From AP-15 sp963781215 (GTDB taxonomy: Bacteria; Pseudomonadota; Alphaproteobacteria; ATCC43930; CGMCC-115725), in NCBI GenBank assembly GCA_963781215.1, contig CAWAFE010000018.1, positions 1 to 64,000 on the forward strand: DNA of 64,000 nt, in the 5' to 3' direction. The notes below the pieces were generated by a model, which ran no database searches, was not told the origin of the DNA, and saw only the letters and a program-made list of their open reading frames with translations. The position numbers and the translations under genes were made by a program. Shown here in pieces: positions 8,755-17,161 of the stretch; the first letter of the stretch is position 1; each line of letters starts with the position of its first letter.

Positions 8755-10209
8755 CTACTCGCCGTGGCCTCTCGAACTGAGCTGACCTGGCGACCGGCTC
8801 GCGCACCGACCTGAATTCGCCCGGATGCCGACGGCCGCTATATAGGCCGCCTTGTTGGTGTCGACGTTGAATGAGAGCCGCCGGGTCCCTGGGTCAAATT
8901 GCGGGCGGGACACGATTCGCGCCGCCAATTCGAGATGATTGCCGATATCGAAATACTCGATCATGTCGTGGTGGTAACGGCCGAACTGCATAAAGGTATG
9001 GGTGCGCGAGGCGATGATCCGGCAGCCTAGCTCGAGTGCCTGCGAAATCGGCCCGGAGGAGGATTGCCCGACCTCGAGGTAGGGGAACACCACCGCATCG
9101 CAAATCGCCATTCCGGCAAGAAAGTCCGCATCGCTCGTGGCACCGAGAAAATGAATGCGGTGCGACAGATCCTTGGGATGCTCGGTCAGGAATTCGCGCA
9201 TCGACTGGTCGACAGTGAGCGACACGGCGGGCGCACCCGCGCCGGTGCTGGCCCGGACCCGTTCCGGGACGCTCGTGTCGATATAGCCGGCATCGAACAG
9301 TGACGATACGACCGGGTCGATCGACTGATGCGGCTTGATTTCATTCGGGTGGACGCCGCCGAAAATCAGCAAATGGCAGTCTTCCGGCAGGTGGTGCAAC
9401 GCCCGGATCACAGTATCAAAGCCTTTGTAGCGCCCGAGAAAGCCGAACACCCCGATCAGCTTGTTCTCCGCGGGGACGGCATCGAGGATGGGGAACCTGT
9501 CGCGCGATGTGGTGCGGCGGATATCGCGCACATCGGCATCGCACAGAAACGACAGCGGGTGATCGTAGACGTTGCGCAGCCCATGAACATATTTCATATG
9601 CGCGAGTTCGCGGCGCGTGTGCACGATGACGGAAACCGGCTTGAAGCGCTGCGCTCGGCGCAGACGGCTTGCGACCCCGGCCGACAGAAGGTAGGTGCGG
9701 TAGTATTCCGACCGCAGCCGCGCTGCCTCAGCGAAGTTGAGCCGAAGAATTTGTCTAACATATTCCCGAAAATCGAAAGCCTGGGATTGCATCACCGTAT
9801 GAAACGTCACCGTGAGCCGCGGCGATGCCCGCACGATCCAGGAAAAACGCCGGTAGATATCGTGGGAGGTCCGTCCCAGCGTGCCATGCTCCAGCTGCAG
9901 GTTGACGGCGTCGAAATTTTTGATTTCTCGGCAAATCTCTTGAATGTGGCGGTCGGCGAACTTGCGCACCCGGCGATGGCCGCTGCGCAGAAGGTATTGG
10001 TCGAGATCGAACACCGTCACATCGAAGACATCGCCGAGCTGGTTCTTTAGGCTGCGGGTATAAGCGGCAATGCCGCACAATTCGCTGTAGGTCGAAATCA
10101 GCGCCAACCTGGTGCGCCGCGCGCGGCCGGCCACCCGAAACGGTGCGGTGTCGAGCGTGCCGGCCGGAGACCAGCGGGGGCCGGATGCTTCGAATTCTAC
10201 GGTCGCCAT
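8755..10209 (-). CDS. Glycosyltransferase (GT4-like)
   Basis: 484 residues; ATG at 10209 preceded by GGGAGA. The N-terminal half opens LALISTYSELCGIAAYTRSL, a typical nucleotide-sugar transferase fold entry, with NLQLEHGTLG and FHTVMQS. The C-terminal domain has IGVFGFLGRYKGFDTVIRAL, LLIFGGVHP and the donor-binding region VVFPYLEVGQSSSGPISQAL, where the Ser-rich stretch replaces the usual E-x7-E. Last gene of a minus-strand cluster with capsule-export genes, so it probably builds part of the exported polysaccharide. Donor and acceptor are unknown. Confidence 0.75.
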   Translation of the reverse strand: MATVEFEASGPRWSPAGTLDTAPFRVAGRARRTRLALISTYSELCGIAAYTRSLKNQLGDVFDVTVFDLDQYLLRSGHRRVRKFADRHIQEICREIKNFDAVNLQLEHGTLGRTSHDIYRRFSWIVRASPRLTVTFHTVMQSQAFDFREYVRQILRLNFAEAARLRSEYYRTYLLSAGVASRLRRAQRFKPVSVIVHTRRELAHMKYVHGLRNVYDHPLSFLCDADVRDIRRTTSRDRFPILDAVPAENKLIGVFGFLGRYKGFDTVIRALHHLPEDCHLLIFGGVHPNEIKPHQSIDPVVSSLFDAGYIDTSVPERVRASTGAGAPAVSLTVDQSMREFLTEHPKDLSHRIHFLGATSDADFLAGMAICDAVVFPYLEVGQSSSGPISQALELGCRIIASRTHTFMQFGRYHHDMIEYFDIGNHLELAARIVSRPQFDPGTRRLSFNVDTNKAAYIAAVGIRANSGRCASRSPGQLSSRGHGE

Positions 10210-10276
10210 GATGTCTCTCCCGCCGATGACCCAAAGCGCCGGCTGCATAACGGTTCGTGGCGTCGATCGGCCATTC

Positions 10277-11533
10277 TCAGAGGTGATCCCGCACCGACCG
10301 GACGGTGAGGCCGCCGATCGCCCAAGTCGCAAACGCGATCAGAAAGACGACGCCCAGCGACCGCAGCCGGCGCGGATAAAGCGCCTTTTCCGGCAGGCTG
10401 GGCGGCACGAAATCGGCGACATAGAGGTGCTGCCGGTCGGCGTCGAGGCGCGCGCGGTCGAGCCCTTCAAGCGCGTGGCGGTAGGCGGTTTCGGCAAAGC
10501 CGCGCTCGCTCTCGAGCTCTTCATAGGAACCCATGATCCGGGAAAGTGCCTCGCTGCGGGTCTTTTGGGTGTCGGTGACCTCGCTCTCGACCGCGCGCCG
10601 CTGGGCTTCGAGCGATCGGATCCGAGCCTCCAAGAGCTTGCGTGGCGCCGCATCGTCCTGCATCGTTTCCTTCAGGGCCGACAGCTCGGCGTCGGCCCGA
10701 ACCAGCTCGTCGCGAACCCGCCCGGCGAGCGCTGCCGTGGCGTCCGCCGTCTTGCGCGGATCGATCACGCCTTCCTTGTCGCGAAACTGCCGCAGCTGGG
10801 CGAGCGCCCCCGAGAGGCGCTGCTCGGCCAGCTTCACCTCCTGCTCGGAATCGCGCAGCGCGTCGTGCCGCGCACGCGCCGACAGCTCGTTGACCAGCCG
10901 CTCGGACGAAGCGAGGACGCCCCGCGCCAGCTTCAGTGCATCCGGCGGCGTGAACGCGCGTGCCTTGACCACGATCGTCCCGTCGGCGGCGTCGAAAAAC
11001 GCATCGACCTGGCCCCGCCAATAGGCGACCAGATCCTCGACCGGCACCGGCAGGCGCAGCCGGGCCAGAACGTCGGCCTGGGGAGGCGAAAACATCGCGC
11101 GCAGATCGAGCGTGCGGGAAAGATCGTCGATGATCGCCCGGCTGCCGATGTACTGAACGACGACGTAGGAATCGAGCCCGATCTGAGAGGGAGCGGCATG
11201 CCCTTGCAGAAGCCCGACCGGATCGCTGCGCGGGGGATCGGCAGAGCGAAGGCCAAAGCGGAATTCGGCGACATACTGGTCGGCGGCGACGAAGAGATAA
11301 TAGACCCCGGCGAGCATGGTCGGCAGCGCCACCGCCAGTAGAAACGATATGAGCCCGAGCGAAAGATGCCGGCGCGGCGCGCCGATTTTGGGCCAGGGGA
11401 TGGTGCGGCGGCCAAGCCCGACCACCAACCCGCCGTCGGAGCGGACCGCCAACACGGCGCCGGCCGCCGGCACCGATGCGGGCGACGCCAAGGATTGCCG
11501 GGCCGCTCGCTCCGTGACTGTCGACGCCACCAT
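10277..11533 (-). CDS. Capsule polysaccharide export inner-membrane protein, KpsE/BexC/CtrB-like
   Basis: 418 residues. The ATG at 11533 overlaps the TGA of the upstream ATPase gene (TGATG) and follows AGGAGG. Layout: short cytoplasmic N-terminus, a transmembrane helix SLGLISFLLAVALPTMLAG, a large periplasmic region with long coiled-coil stretches (RDSEQEVKLAEQRLSGALAQ and following), and a C-terminal membrane helix SLGVVFLIAFATWAIGGL. This is the polysaccharide co-polymerase type used with ABC exporters, linking the inner-membrane transporter to an outer-membrane channel. No outer-membrane KpsD/CtrA partner is in the window. Confidence 0.85.
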   Translation of the reverse strand: MVASTVTERAARQSLASPASVPAAGAVLAVRSDGGLVVGLGRRTIPWPKIGAPRRHLSLGLISFLLAVALPTMLAGVYYLFVAADQYVAEFRFGLRSADPPRSDPVGLLQGHAAPSQIGLDSYVVVQYIGSRAIIDDLSRTLDLRAMFSPPQADVLARLRLPVPVEDLVAYWRGQVDAFFDAADGTIVVKARAFTPPDALKLARGVLASSERLVNELSARARHDALRDSEQEVKLAEQRLSGALAQLRQFRDKEGVIDPRKTADATAALAGRVRDELVRADAELSALKETMQDDAAPRKLLEARIRSLEAQRRAVESEVTDTQKTRSEALSRIMGSYEELESERGFAETAYRHALEGLDRARLDADRQHLYVADFVPPSLPEKALYPRRLRSLGVVFLIAFATWAIGGLTVRSVRDHL

Positions 11534-12195
11534 CAGCCGCCCTCCTGCAGCATGCGGTGGAAGTGGCCGAGTGCCGTACCGATGTCGTCGTAGAGCGAGA
11601 GGGCGCCATTCGCGAGGATCGCACCGCGGTCGCAATATTGCCGCATCGTCTGCGGGTTGTGGGTGACCAGGATGATGTCGGAGCGCGCCATGCGCTCGCG
11701 GAACGCCTGCGCGCATTTGCGGCGAAAACGCAGATCGCCGATCTCGGTCACCTCGTCGATCAAATAGACGTCGAAATCGATCGCCAGGCAGGCGGCAAAG
11801 GCGAGCCGCGCCCGCATCCCGGCGGAATAGGTGTTGACCGGCATTTCGAAGTATTCATCGAGCTCGGCAAACGCGGCGACATACTCGACCACCAGGCGTC
11901 GCCGGGCGCCGTAAATACGTGCCAGAAACTCGACGTTTTCACGGCCGGAGAGGGCGCCGTGCAACGTGCCGCCAAAACCGAGCGGGAACGAGACCCGCGC
12001 ATGGCGGCGCACCACGCCACGATCGGGCTTTTCGGAGCCTGCGAGCAACCGGATCAATGTCGATTTTCCGGCGCCGTTGACCCCGAGCACGCCGAAATTA
12101 TGGCCGGGCTCAAACGCTGCACTGGCGTCCTTGAGCACGATTTTTCGACCGCTGCGCGTGCGATAGGCCTTGGCCACCCTTTCGAGCGCGATCAT
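11533..12195 (-). CDS. Polysaccharide ABC exporter ATP-binding protein, KpsT/CtrD-like
   Basis: 220 residues, the usual KpsT length. Walker A is GVNGAGKST, the signature region is NTYSAGMRARLAFAACLAID, Walker B is VYLIDEVTEIGD, and the switch His is in ILVTHNPQTM. The chosen ATG (12195) overlaps the stop of the permease gene as ATGA, so the two are translationally coupled; an ATG four codons upstream is possible. It powers export of capsule-like polysaccharide with the permease encoded just upstream. Confidence 0.88.
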   Translation of the reverse strand: MIALERVAKAYRTRSGRKIVLKDASAAFEPGHNFGVLGVNGAGKSTLIRLLAGSEKPDRGVVRRHARVSFPLGFGGTLHGALSGRENVEFLARIYGARRRLVVEYVAAFAELDEYFEMPVNTYSAGMRARLAFAACLAIDFDVYLIDEVTEIGDLRFRRKCAQAFRERMARSDIILVTHNPQTMRQYCDRGAILANGALSLYDDIGTALGHFHRMLQEGG

Positions 12196-14138
12196 GTCGG
12201 CTCGCAAAGCTGGCGCCGCAGGGAACGCTCAAGCCCCAGCCCCGCGAGCAGCGTCAGGACGGCCACGATCGCGAGATAGGAGCGATCGAGCCAATGCGGC
12301 TCATAGTCGGCGAAGAAACTCGCGCGAAACCAGTCGACCCCGTGCAATACCGGGTTCCAGGCGAGAATATCGCGGATCCAGTCCGGCATCATCCCGGGTA
12401 CGTAGAAGATCCCCGAGCAGAAATATAATAATCGGGTCAGCTGGACCCAGATCTTGTCCCAGGATTTGAAGAACGCGTTGAGCACAGCATTGATGAAGCC
12501 GCAGCCGAACCCGAATACCCAGACGACGGCGATCGCCGCCGACAGACCGCCGAGATCGTCGGGCAGGGTGCCGATCCCGGCAAGCCCGAAGGCGGCCAGC
12601 AGGATGACGGCGACGAGAAGGTCGGTCGCGAGTTCGAGCAACCCGCGCGCGGCGATCGCGTCGAAGGTGCTGACCAGCGGTAATTGCAGCAGCGAGCCGT
12701 TGCTGCTTACGGCAAAGGTCATGCTCGTGCTGGTATGGACGAACAAGTGATAAGGAATGATGCCGGTATAGTAGAAGATGAAGAACTGATTTCCGATCGG
12801 CGGCCGCCCCCGCATCATCACCGCGAACACCAGGGATAGCATCAGGATGTGCAGGATCGGCTCGAGCAAAGCCCAGCCGTAGCCGAGCGTCGAATCTCCG
12901 AACCGGGTTCGCGTCTCGCGGATGATCAAGGCATGGATCACCCGCCATTGCGTCCGCACCGCGGCCAAGAAGCCCGGTGGCGACCAGACCTGTCGCGGCC
13001 CGGCGCTGCGCTCGCCGAGCACGACATAGTCGCCGTCGAGGATGTCGAGCCGGCGGTTCAATACCTGCCGAACGGCTTCAGCGTATTCCTCGTTGTCCGG
13101 GGCGGCTTGGATCAGCTGGCCGCCGATGGCGAGCGCCTCGCGAAACCGGCCGCCGTCGAAATAGACCGTCAGCAGCGAGCGCTTCGCCTCCGGGTTTTCC
13201 GGGTCGAGCACTGCGGCCCGCCCAAAGGCCTCGGCTGCCTCGTCAAACCGGCCTAGCCGATAGAGGAGACTCCCGCGATGGAGATGGTATTCGGCCGCGT
13301 CAGGGGCCAGAACGAGGGCAATTTCGATTGCTTCGAGCGCCGCCTCGGTTCGGCCGCGCAGCATCTGCGTCGCGGACAGCAGGCGGAACACGGTGTCGTC
13401 GTCGCGATGGACGGAAGCAGCGGTGAGGATGATCCCGGCCGCCTGCTCCGGCCGTTCCGCCCGCAGCAGCAATTCGGTCGCGTGAATCGCGTTAAGGCGG
13501 TCGCCGGGGGCGAGTGCCGCCGCCCGCAATGCTAGATCGAGAGCTTTCACCGGCTCGTCGAGCGCCAGTGCCGCGGCGGAAAGGTGGCGCAGCGCGGCGC
13601 TGCTGCGGGGGTCGATGGCGGCGGCGCGGCTGAAATATTCGCTGGCGTGCCGGGGTCGGCCCGCGCCTTCCAGCAGACAGCCGGTGTGGTAGGCGAACTC
13701 GAACGATCCCGGATCGAGCGCGCAGGCCGTCATCCCGTGGAAGATCGCGCGATCGAGCTGTCCGGCGACCGCAAAGGATCCGCTCGCGTGCCGGTGTCCC
13801 TCGGCCCATCGCGGCTGGCATTCGAGCAGTCGCTCATACGCTGCCGCCGCGTCTTCGTGGCGGTCGCAGTTGCTGAACAGCCACGCACAAAATTCCGTGG
13901 TCTCTTTGTGCTCGGACAACAGATCGAAGGCGGCGCGAGCGCAGGCGACCGCGTCCTCGCGGCGGCCCCGGTAATAAAGCGCCTCGCCCAGCCGGCAATA
14001 GCCAGCGGCCCGTTCGCCATCGGCCATTCCGCTGCGCGCGAGGTGGGCGCGGCAGGTCTCGAACTCGCCGGCATCGAGAGCCCGTTCGAAACAGCCGGTC
14101 CCAATCGCGTAGTCCGATATGTCGACAATTTCGCTCAA
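12192..14138 (-). CDS. Fusion protein: N-terminal TPR array with C-terminal KpsM-type ABC-2 permease
   Basis: 648 residues from a TTG at 14138; the start is not certain because the ribosome site is weak. Residues 1 to about 370 are helical repeats of TPR type, for example AEYHLHRGSLLYRLGRFDEA followed by AEAFGRAAVLDPENPEAKR; I see roughly eight or nine. From about residue 385 the protein is an ABC-2 permease: VIHALIIRETRTRFGDSTLG is the typical KpsM entry helix, then six membrane segments with GIIPYHLFVHTSTSM and LLYFCSGIFYVPGMMPDWIR. KpsM proteins are normally about 260 residues with no TPR. The TPR part may recruit a biosynthetic or regulatory partner at the cytoplasmic face. It heads the KpsM-KpsT-KpsE-glycosyltransferase cluster. 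Confidence 0.85.
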   Translation of the reverse strand: MSEIVDISDYAIGTGCFERALDAGEFETCRAHLARSGMADGERAAGYCRLGEALYYRGRREDAVACARAAFDLLSEHKETTEFCAWLFSNCDRHEDAAAAYERLLECQPRWAEGHRHASGSFAVAGQLDRAIFHGMTACALDPGSFEFAYHTGCLLEGAGRPRHASEYFSRAAAIDPRSSAALRHLSAAALALDEPVKALDLALRAAALAPGDRLNAIHATELLLRAERPEQAAGIILTAASVHRDDDTVFRLLSATQMLRGRTEAALEAIEIALVLAPDAAEYHLHRGSLLYRLGRFDEAAEAFGRAAVLDPENPEAKRSLLTVYFDGGRFREALAIGGQLIQAAPDNEEYAEAVRQVLNRRLDILDGDYVVLGERSAGPRQVWSPPGFLAAVRTQWRVIHALIIRETRTRFGDSTLGYGWALLEPILHILMLSLVFAVMMRGRPPIGNQFFIFYYTGIIPYHLFVHTSTSMTFAVSSNGSLLQLPLVSTFDAIAARGLLELATDLLVAVILLAAFGLAGIGTLPDDLGGLSAAIAVVWVFGFGCGFINAVLNAFFKSWDKIWVQLTRLLYFCSGIFYVPGMMPDWIRDILAWNPVLHGVDWFRASFFADYEPHWLDRSYLAIVAVLTLLAGLGLERSLRRQLCEPT

Positions 14139-14690
14139 CGGCGCGGTGCTCTCGGGGCTGCCCGGTCTCGCATCTGCGGTCCGTGACGGCCGGGAGGGCC
14201 GCCGATGGCCTGCTCCAGCCGGAGCGCCGCTTTCAGTCAGACCTGCTGCAAATCCTGCTGAGATTTCTCCTCGCCGAAGTATCCGTGACGTTGGTCACGA
14301 ATTCGTCTTTATTCTCGTCATTAATCCGTCAAAATCATCCGAATATCTGACCCGAGATGCCGAGAGGCCGATCGACCAGCTATCCCTCGCCCCCGCGAAA
14401 GCAAGGGTCCAGCGCGACCGCCGAAAGATAAAAACGGCTCGCCCGCCGGCTTTCAGCGCGATGCGGACGCGGCCAGACGGCGGCGGTGCGCGCATGAAGG
14501 CATTGCCGCCGCCAGTCGGGAACGAGGGCGCCGGGGCCAGCGAACACCCAGCATAATCCCGGCGACTGGGCCTCGATCTCGGTCGTCGGCATCGGCAATG
14601 CCCGGCGTTACCGGCCTGCACCAAGTATAGGGGTAGCTGGCCATGCCGTCCTGGGGTAATGTTGCTCGGGGATTATTGGGGAACAGTCGG
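14139..14690. other. Intergenic region between divergent capsule operon and lipoprotein gene
   Basis: About 550 bases with no convincing gene. It must hold the promoter of the minus-strand capsule cluster and that of the small lipoprotein gene, but I cannot place hexamers with confidence. A repeat-like segment is at 14386-14416. The long minus-strand frame through 14295-14624 is Arg/Pro/Ser-rich and looks like shadow coding. Confidence 0.4.
14386..14416. repeat. Copy of a dispersed short intergenic repeat
   Basis: The segment beginning ctcgcccccgcgaaagcaag and continuing ggtccagcgcg resembles the arms of the palindrome at 43923-44005 (cgtccccgcgaaagcgagg) and the half site at 3631-3650. Such cgcgaaagcg palindromes are common between genes in alphaproteobacteria. 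Only one arm is recognisable here. Confidence 0.4.
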
Positions 14691-14918
14691 ATGCGGGGGA
14701 GTGCATTTTTTTTGCTGCTCGTTCTCGCCGGGTGCGCGACGGGGGACGGCATGTCGCCGGCGGGCTCGTCCTCGGAGCTGCGCGGCTGGCAGACCGCGGC
14801 GGGGAGACCGCCGTCGAAGGCCGAGTTTGCGGCCGTCGTGGCAGCATGCCAGGACCGCGCCAAGAGCGGCCCGATCGAGGGCTGCCTCGCCGATCTCGGA
14901 TTGCGCCACGTGAATTGA
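14691..14918 (+). CDS. Small putative lipoprotein
   Basis: 75 residues from the ATG at 14691 (MRGSAFFLLLVLAGCATGDG). The hydrophobic stretch ends in the lipobox LAGC, so the mature protein should start at Cys and be lipid-anchored. The remaining part has two further Cys (AACQDRAKSG and IEGCLADLGL) that could pair in the periplasm. No family is recognised. It lies 25 bases upstream of the RidA gene and may be co-transcribed with it. Confidence 0.6.
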   Translation: MRGSAFFLLLVLAGCATGDGMSPAGSSSELRGWQTAAGRPPSKAEFAAVVAACQDRAKSGPIEGCLADLGLRHVN

Positions 14919-14943
14919 GGCGACCGGGGCTAGGGCGACGGCG

Positions 14944-15351
14944 ATGGCGGAAATCACGATATTCAACCCCGCCGGGCTGGGCCGGCCGCTCGGCCAATAT
15001 TCCCAGATCGCGCGGGTCCGGACGTCGGAGCTCGTCTTTATCGCCGGCCAGCTCGCAGCCGACACAGCCGGCAATATCGTCGGGGCGGATGATTTCGACG
15101 CGCAATGCGCCCAGGTGTTCGCCAATATCGGAGTGGCGCTCGCCGCCGTCGGCGCCGGCTGGAGCAACGTCGTTCAGCTGACGACCTACCTCGTGCATTC
15201 GCAGGACATTGCGAATTTCATGGCCTATCGCGCCCGCGAGTTCCCAGTGATGTTCCCAACCGGCGCCTACCCGCCCAATACGCTCTTGATCGTCGACCGG
15301 CTGGTGCAGGAGCCGTTCCTGGTCGAGGTGCAGGCAACCGCAGCGCTGTAG
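14944..15351 (+). CDS. RidA family protein (reactive intermediate deaminase-like)
   Basis: 135 residues with the RidA/YjgF chorismate-mutase-like fold: PLGQYSQIARVRTSELVFIA is the first strand region, then AGQLAADTAGNIVGADDFDA, and FPVMFPTGAYPPNTLLIVDR followed by the terminal VEVQATAAL. RidA proteins form trimers and hydrolyse reactive enamines or imines made by PLP enzymes. The usual catalytic Arg near the C-terminus (R-x-x-V-E-V) is replaced in LVQEPFLVEVQA by a Gln-Glu context, so this copy may belong to a non-archetypal Rid subgroup. It converges on the patatin gene. Confidence 0.8.
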   Translation: MAEITIFNPAGLGRPLGQYSQIARVRTSELVFIAGQLAADTAGNIVGADDFDAQCAQVFANIGVALAAVGAGWSNVVQLTTYLVHSQDIANFMAYRAREFPVMFPTGAYPPNTLLIVDRLVQEPFLVEVQATAAL

Positions 15352-15360
15352 CTGATCAAA

Positions 15361-16830
15361 TCAACGTCGGGCCGAACGGCCGGGTGCCGGCGCCGCAGCG
15401 GGCGGCTCGGGCTGCGGACAGCCATCGGCGGCGAAATCCGGGTCGATGAAGGGACCCGATTGGCCGAGGTCGAGCAGCAGGCGCTGGAAGCATGGGTGCT
15501 GCCGCAACAGCAGCTGCGCGGCGCGATCCAGCTCGCCGAGCTGATCGGCGGTGACGGTCCAGAGGGTCGGGATTTCCTTTACCTGCCGCTGCAGCGCGCT
15601 TTCCTGCGGCGGGAACTGGTCGAAATCGATGTCGATGTCGTAGATGCGTACACCGCCGAACCGCGCATCGGGCGGGGCGTTCGCCGCAGCGGTCCGCAGC
15701 TGCGTGAGCAAGGCTTGGCGCTGTGCGGCGACGCCAGCGCTGGCGGCGTCGATCGGGTTGGAGACGACGGCGCCGACGACGCTGACGACGCCGGGGGTTT
15801 GGGCCTGCCGGTCGAGGGCGCTCGGCGGCTCGGAGCGGGCGTTCACGGTGACCACAACCAGCCGGCTAAGCCTGCCGCTGTTGATCGCGTCGAGCAGGCG
15901 GAAGCTGCCGTGCGGGGACGAGACCGCGTCGAGCAACGAGTGGACCCCGAGATTGTCGGCGAGGCCGCCGTCGAGCAGGTGCAGGTATTGCACGTCCCGG
16001 TAGGCGTCCGGGCCATGCCGCAGGGTGTTGGCGTAGCGCGCGCGCTTGAATTCCTCGACGTCGAGATAGCGCGTGTACCGGCTGTCCAGATCCTTGCCGA
16101 TCCATTTGTCGGGCGGCAGCAGGCCGGGGCAGCCGACGGCGTGGTTTTCGAGGTCGACCGGCGACAGCAGCACCGGGAAAGCAGCGGAGGACGCCACGCC
16201 GACCGAGATCGGCAATGCCGACAGGTTCGAGCAGATGTCGTTGAAGCGTTCCGCGGTGAAGGCGAAGACCTCGCCCGAGGCCATGTCGGTCGCGTTCAGC
16301 ACGACGATCGGCCGCTCGCGCATCGCCGCGAAGGTGCTGCCGTGGAAGAGCTGGCGGTCAAAGAGGTCGACCAGGACATCGATCCGGGTGTCGCCGCCGA
16401 AGGCCAGCCGGTACCAGGTAACGGGGTCTACCGCCGCGAGCTTCAGCTCGGCCATATTGTCTCGGGCGAGAAAATCCGGCATCAGCCCGTCGAGGCCATC
16501 GGGGCCGTAGCGGCCGAGGTAGGCGGCAGTGACGCTGCCGCCTGAAACCGAGGAGACAAACGCCACATCGTCGATCAGCCGGCGCCCGGCCTCGCCGTCG
16601 CCGTAGCGGCGCAACTCCTGCAAGGCGAAGTAGGCGAGCGCGGCCGCGCGCGACCCCCCGCCCGAAAACGTCATCAGGATCGCCGGGCGGTCGGGCGGTG
16701 CCGCGTAGGTCCGCCCCTCCTCGTTGGCGGCGCCGGCCGGCAGCGGGGCATTCGGGTAGGTGGTGGAAACGCAGGCCGAAGCGGCGAGCAGCAGCAGGAA
16801 GGCGGTGAGGCAGTCTCTAAGCCGGCTCAA
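15361..16830 (-). CDS. Patatin-like phospholipase lipoprotein
   Basis: About 489 residues from a TTG at 16830, overlapping the upstream small gene by 14 bases; this start gives a lipoprotein signal, SRLRDCLTAFLLLLAASAC. Patatin motifs in order: oxyanion loop MTFSGGGSRAAALAYFALQE, nucleophile region FVSSVSGGSVTAAYLG (S-V-S-G-G), and catalytic-dyad Asp in LLDGGLADNLGVHSL. These lipases act by a Ser-Asp dyad on phospholipids or other acyl esters. The signal suggests it is anchored in the envelope facing the periplasm. The proline-rich tail is likely disordered. Confidence 0.82.
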   Translation of the reverse strand: MSRLRDCLTAFLLLLAASACVSTTYPNAPLPAGAANEEGRTYAAPPDRPAILMTFSGGGSRAAALAYFALQELRRYGDGEAGRRLIDDVAFVSSVSGGSVTAAYLGRYGPDGLDGLMPDFLARDNMAELKLAAVDPVTWYRLAFGGDTRIDVLVDLFDRQLFHGSTFAAMRERPIVVLNATDMASGEVFAFTAERFNDICSNLSALPISVGVASSAAFPVLLSPVDLENHAVGCPGLLPPDKWIGKDLDSRYTRYLDVEEFKRARYANTLRHGPDAYRDVQYLHLLDGGLADNLGVHSLLDAVSSPHGSFRLLDAINSGRLSRLVVVTVNARSEPPSALDRQAQTPGVVSVVGAVVSNPIDAASAGVAAQRQALLTQLRTAAANAPPDARFGGVRIYDIDIDFDQFPPQESALQRQVKEIPTLWTVTADQLGELDRAAQLLLRQHPCFQRLLLDLGQSGPFIDPDFAADGCPQPEPPAAAPAPGRSARR

Positions 16831-17038
16831 AGCGGAGAACCTTCGGCCGCACCACCGAGGTGCCGGCCAGCACCACCTTCTGCGAGGGTGGCGCGGTCGG
16901 GACGCCATCGAGCGCAATCTCGTATTCGTTGGAGGGCAGGATCAGCGTGTGGTTGGTAAAGCCGACCCGGTCGCCGTCGGCGAGGACGGCGCGCCCGTCA
17001 TCGGGATAGGTGACGAGGAGAAATTCCAGGCTCACCAT
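16817..17038 (-). CDS. Small hypothetical protein with PEGA-like character
   Basis: 73 residues beginning MVSLEFLLVTYPDDGRAVLA; the ATG at 17038 has GGAG five bases upstream, and an ATG three codons earlier is possible. The sequence is mostly beta (GFTNHTLILPSNEYEIALDG, then SQKVVLAGTSVVRPKVLRFE) and resembles a single PEGA-like beta-sandwich unit. Its end overlaps the start of the patatin lipoprotein gene, so the two are translationally linked and may act together. The function is not known. Confidence 0.6.
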   Translation of the reverse strand: MVSLEFLLVTYPDDGRAVLADGDRVGFTNHTLILPSNEYEIALDGVPTAPPSQKVVLAGTSVVRPKVLRFEPA

Positions 17039-17161
17039 CGTCTCCATCGGCCGTCGGCTCGGGGCGGCCCGTCTCGTCGCTCGTCTTTGCGGCATGGCGG
17101 CCTGCCTAAGCCGTGGGAATGAACAGAGAGTAACATCAACAGCGTCAAGGAGCGATCTTGA

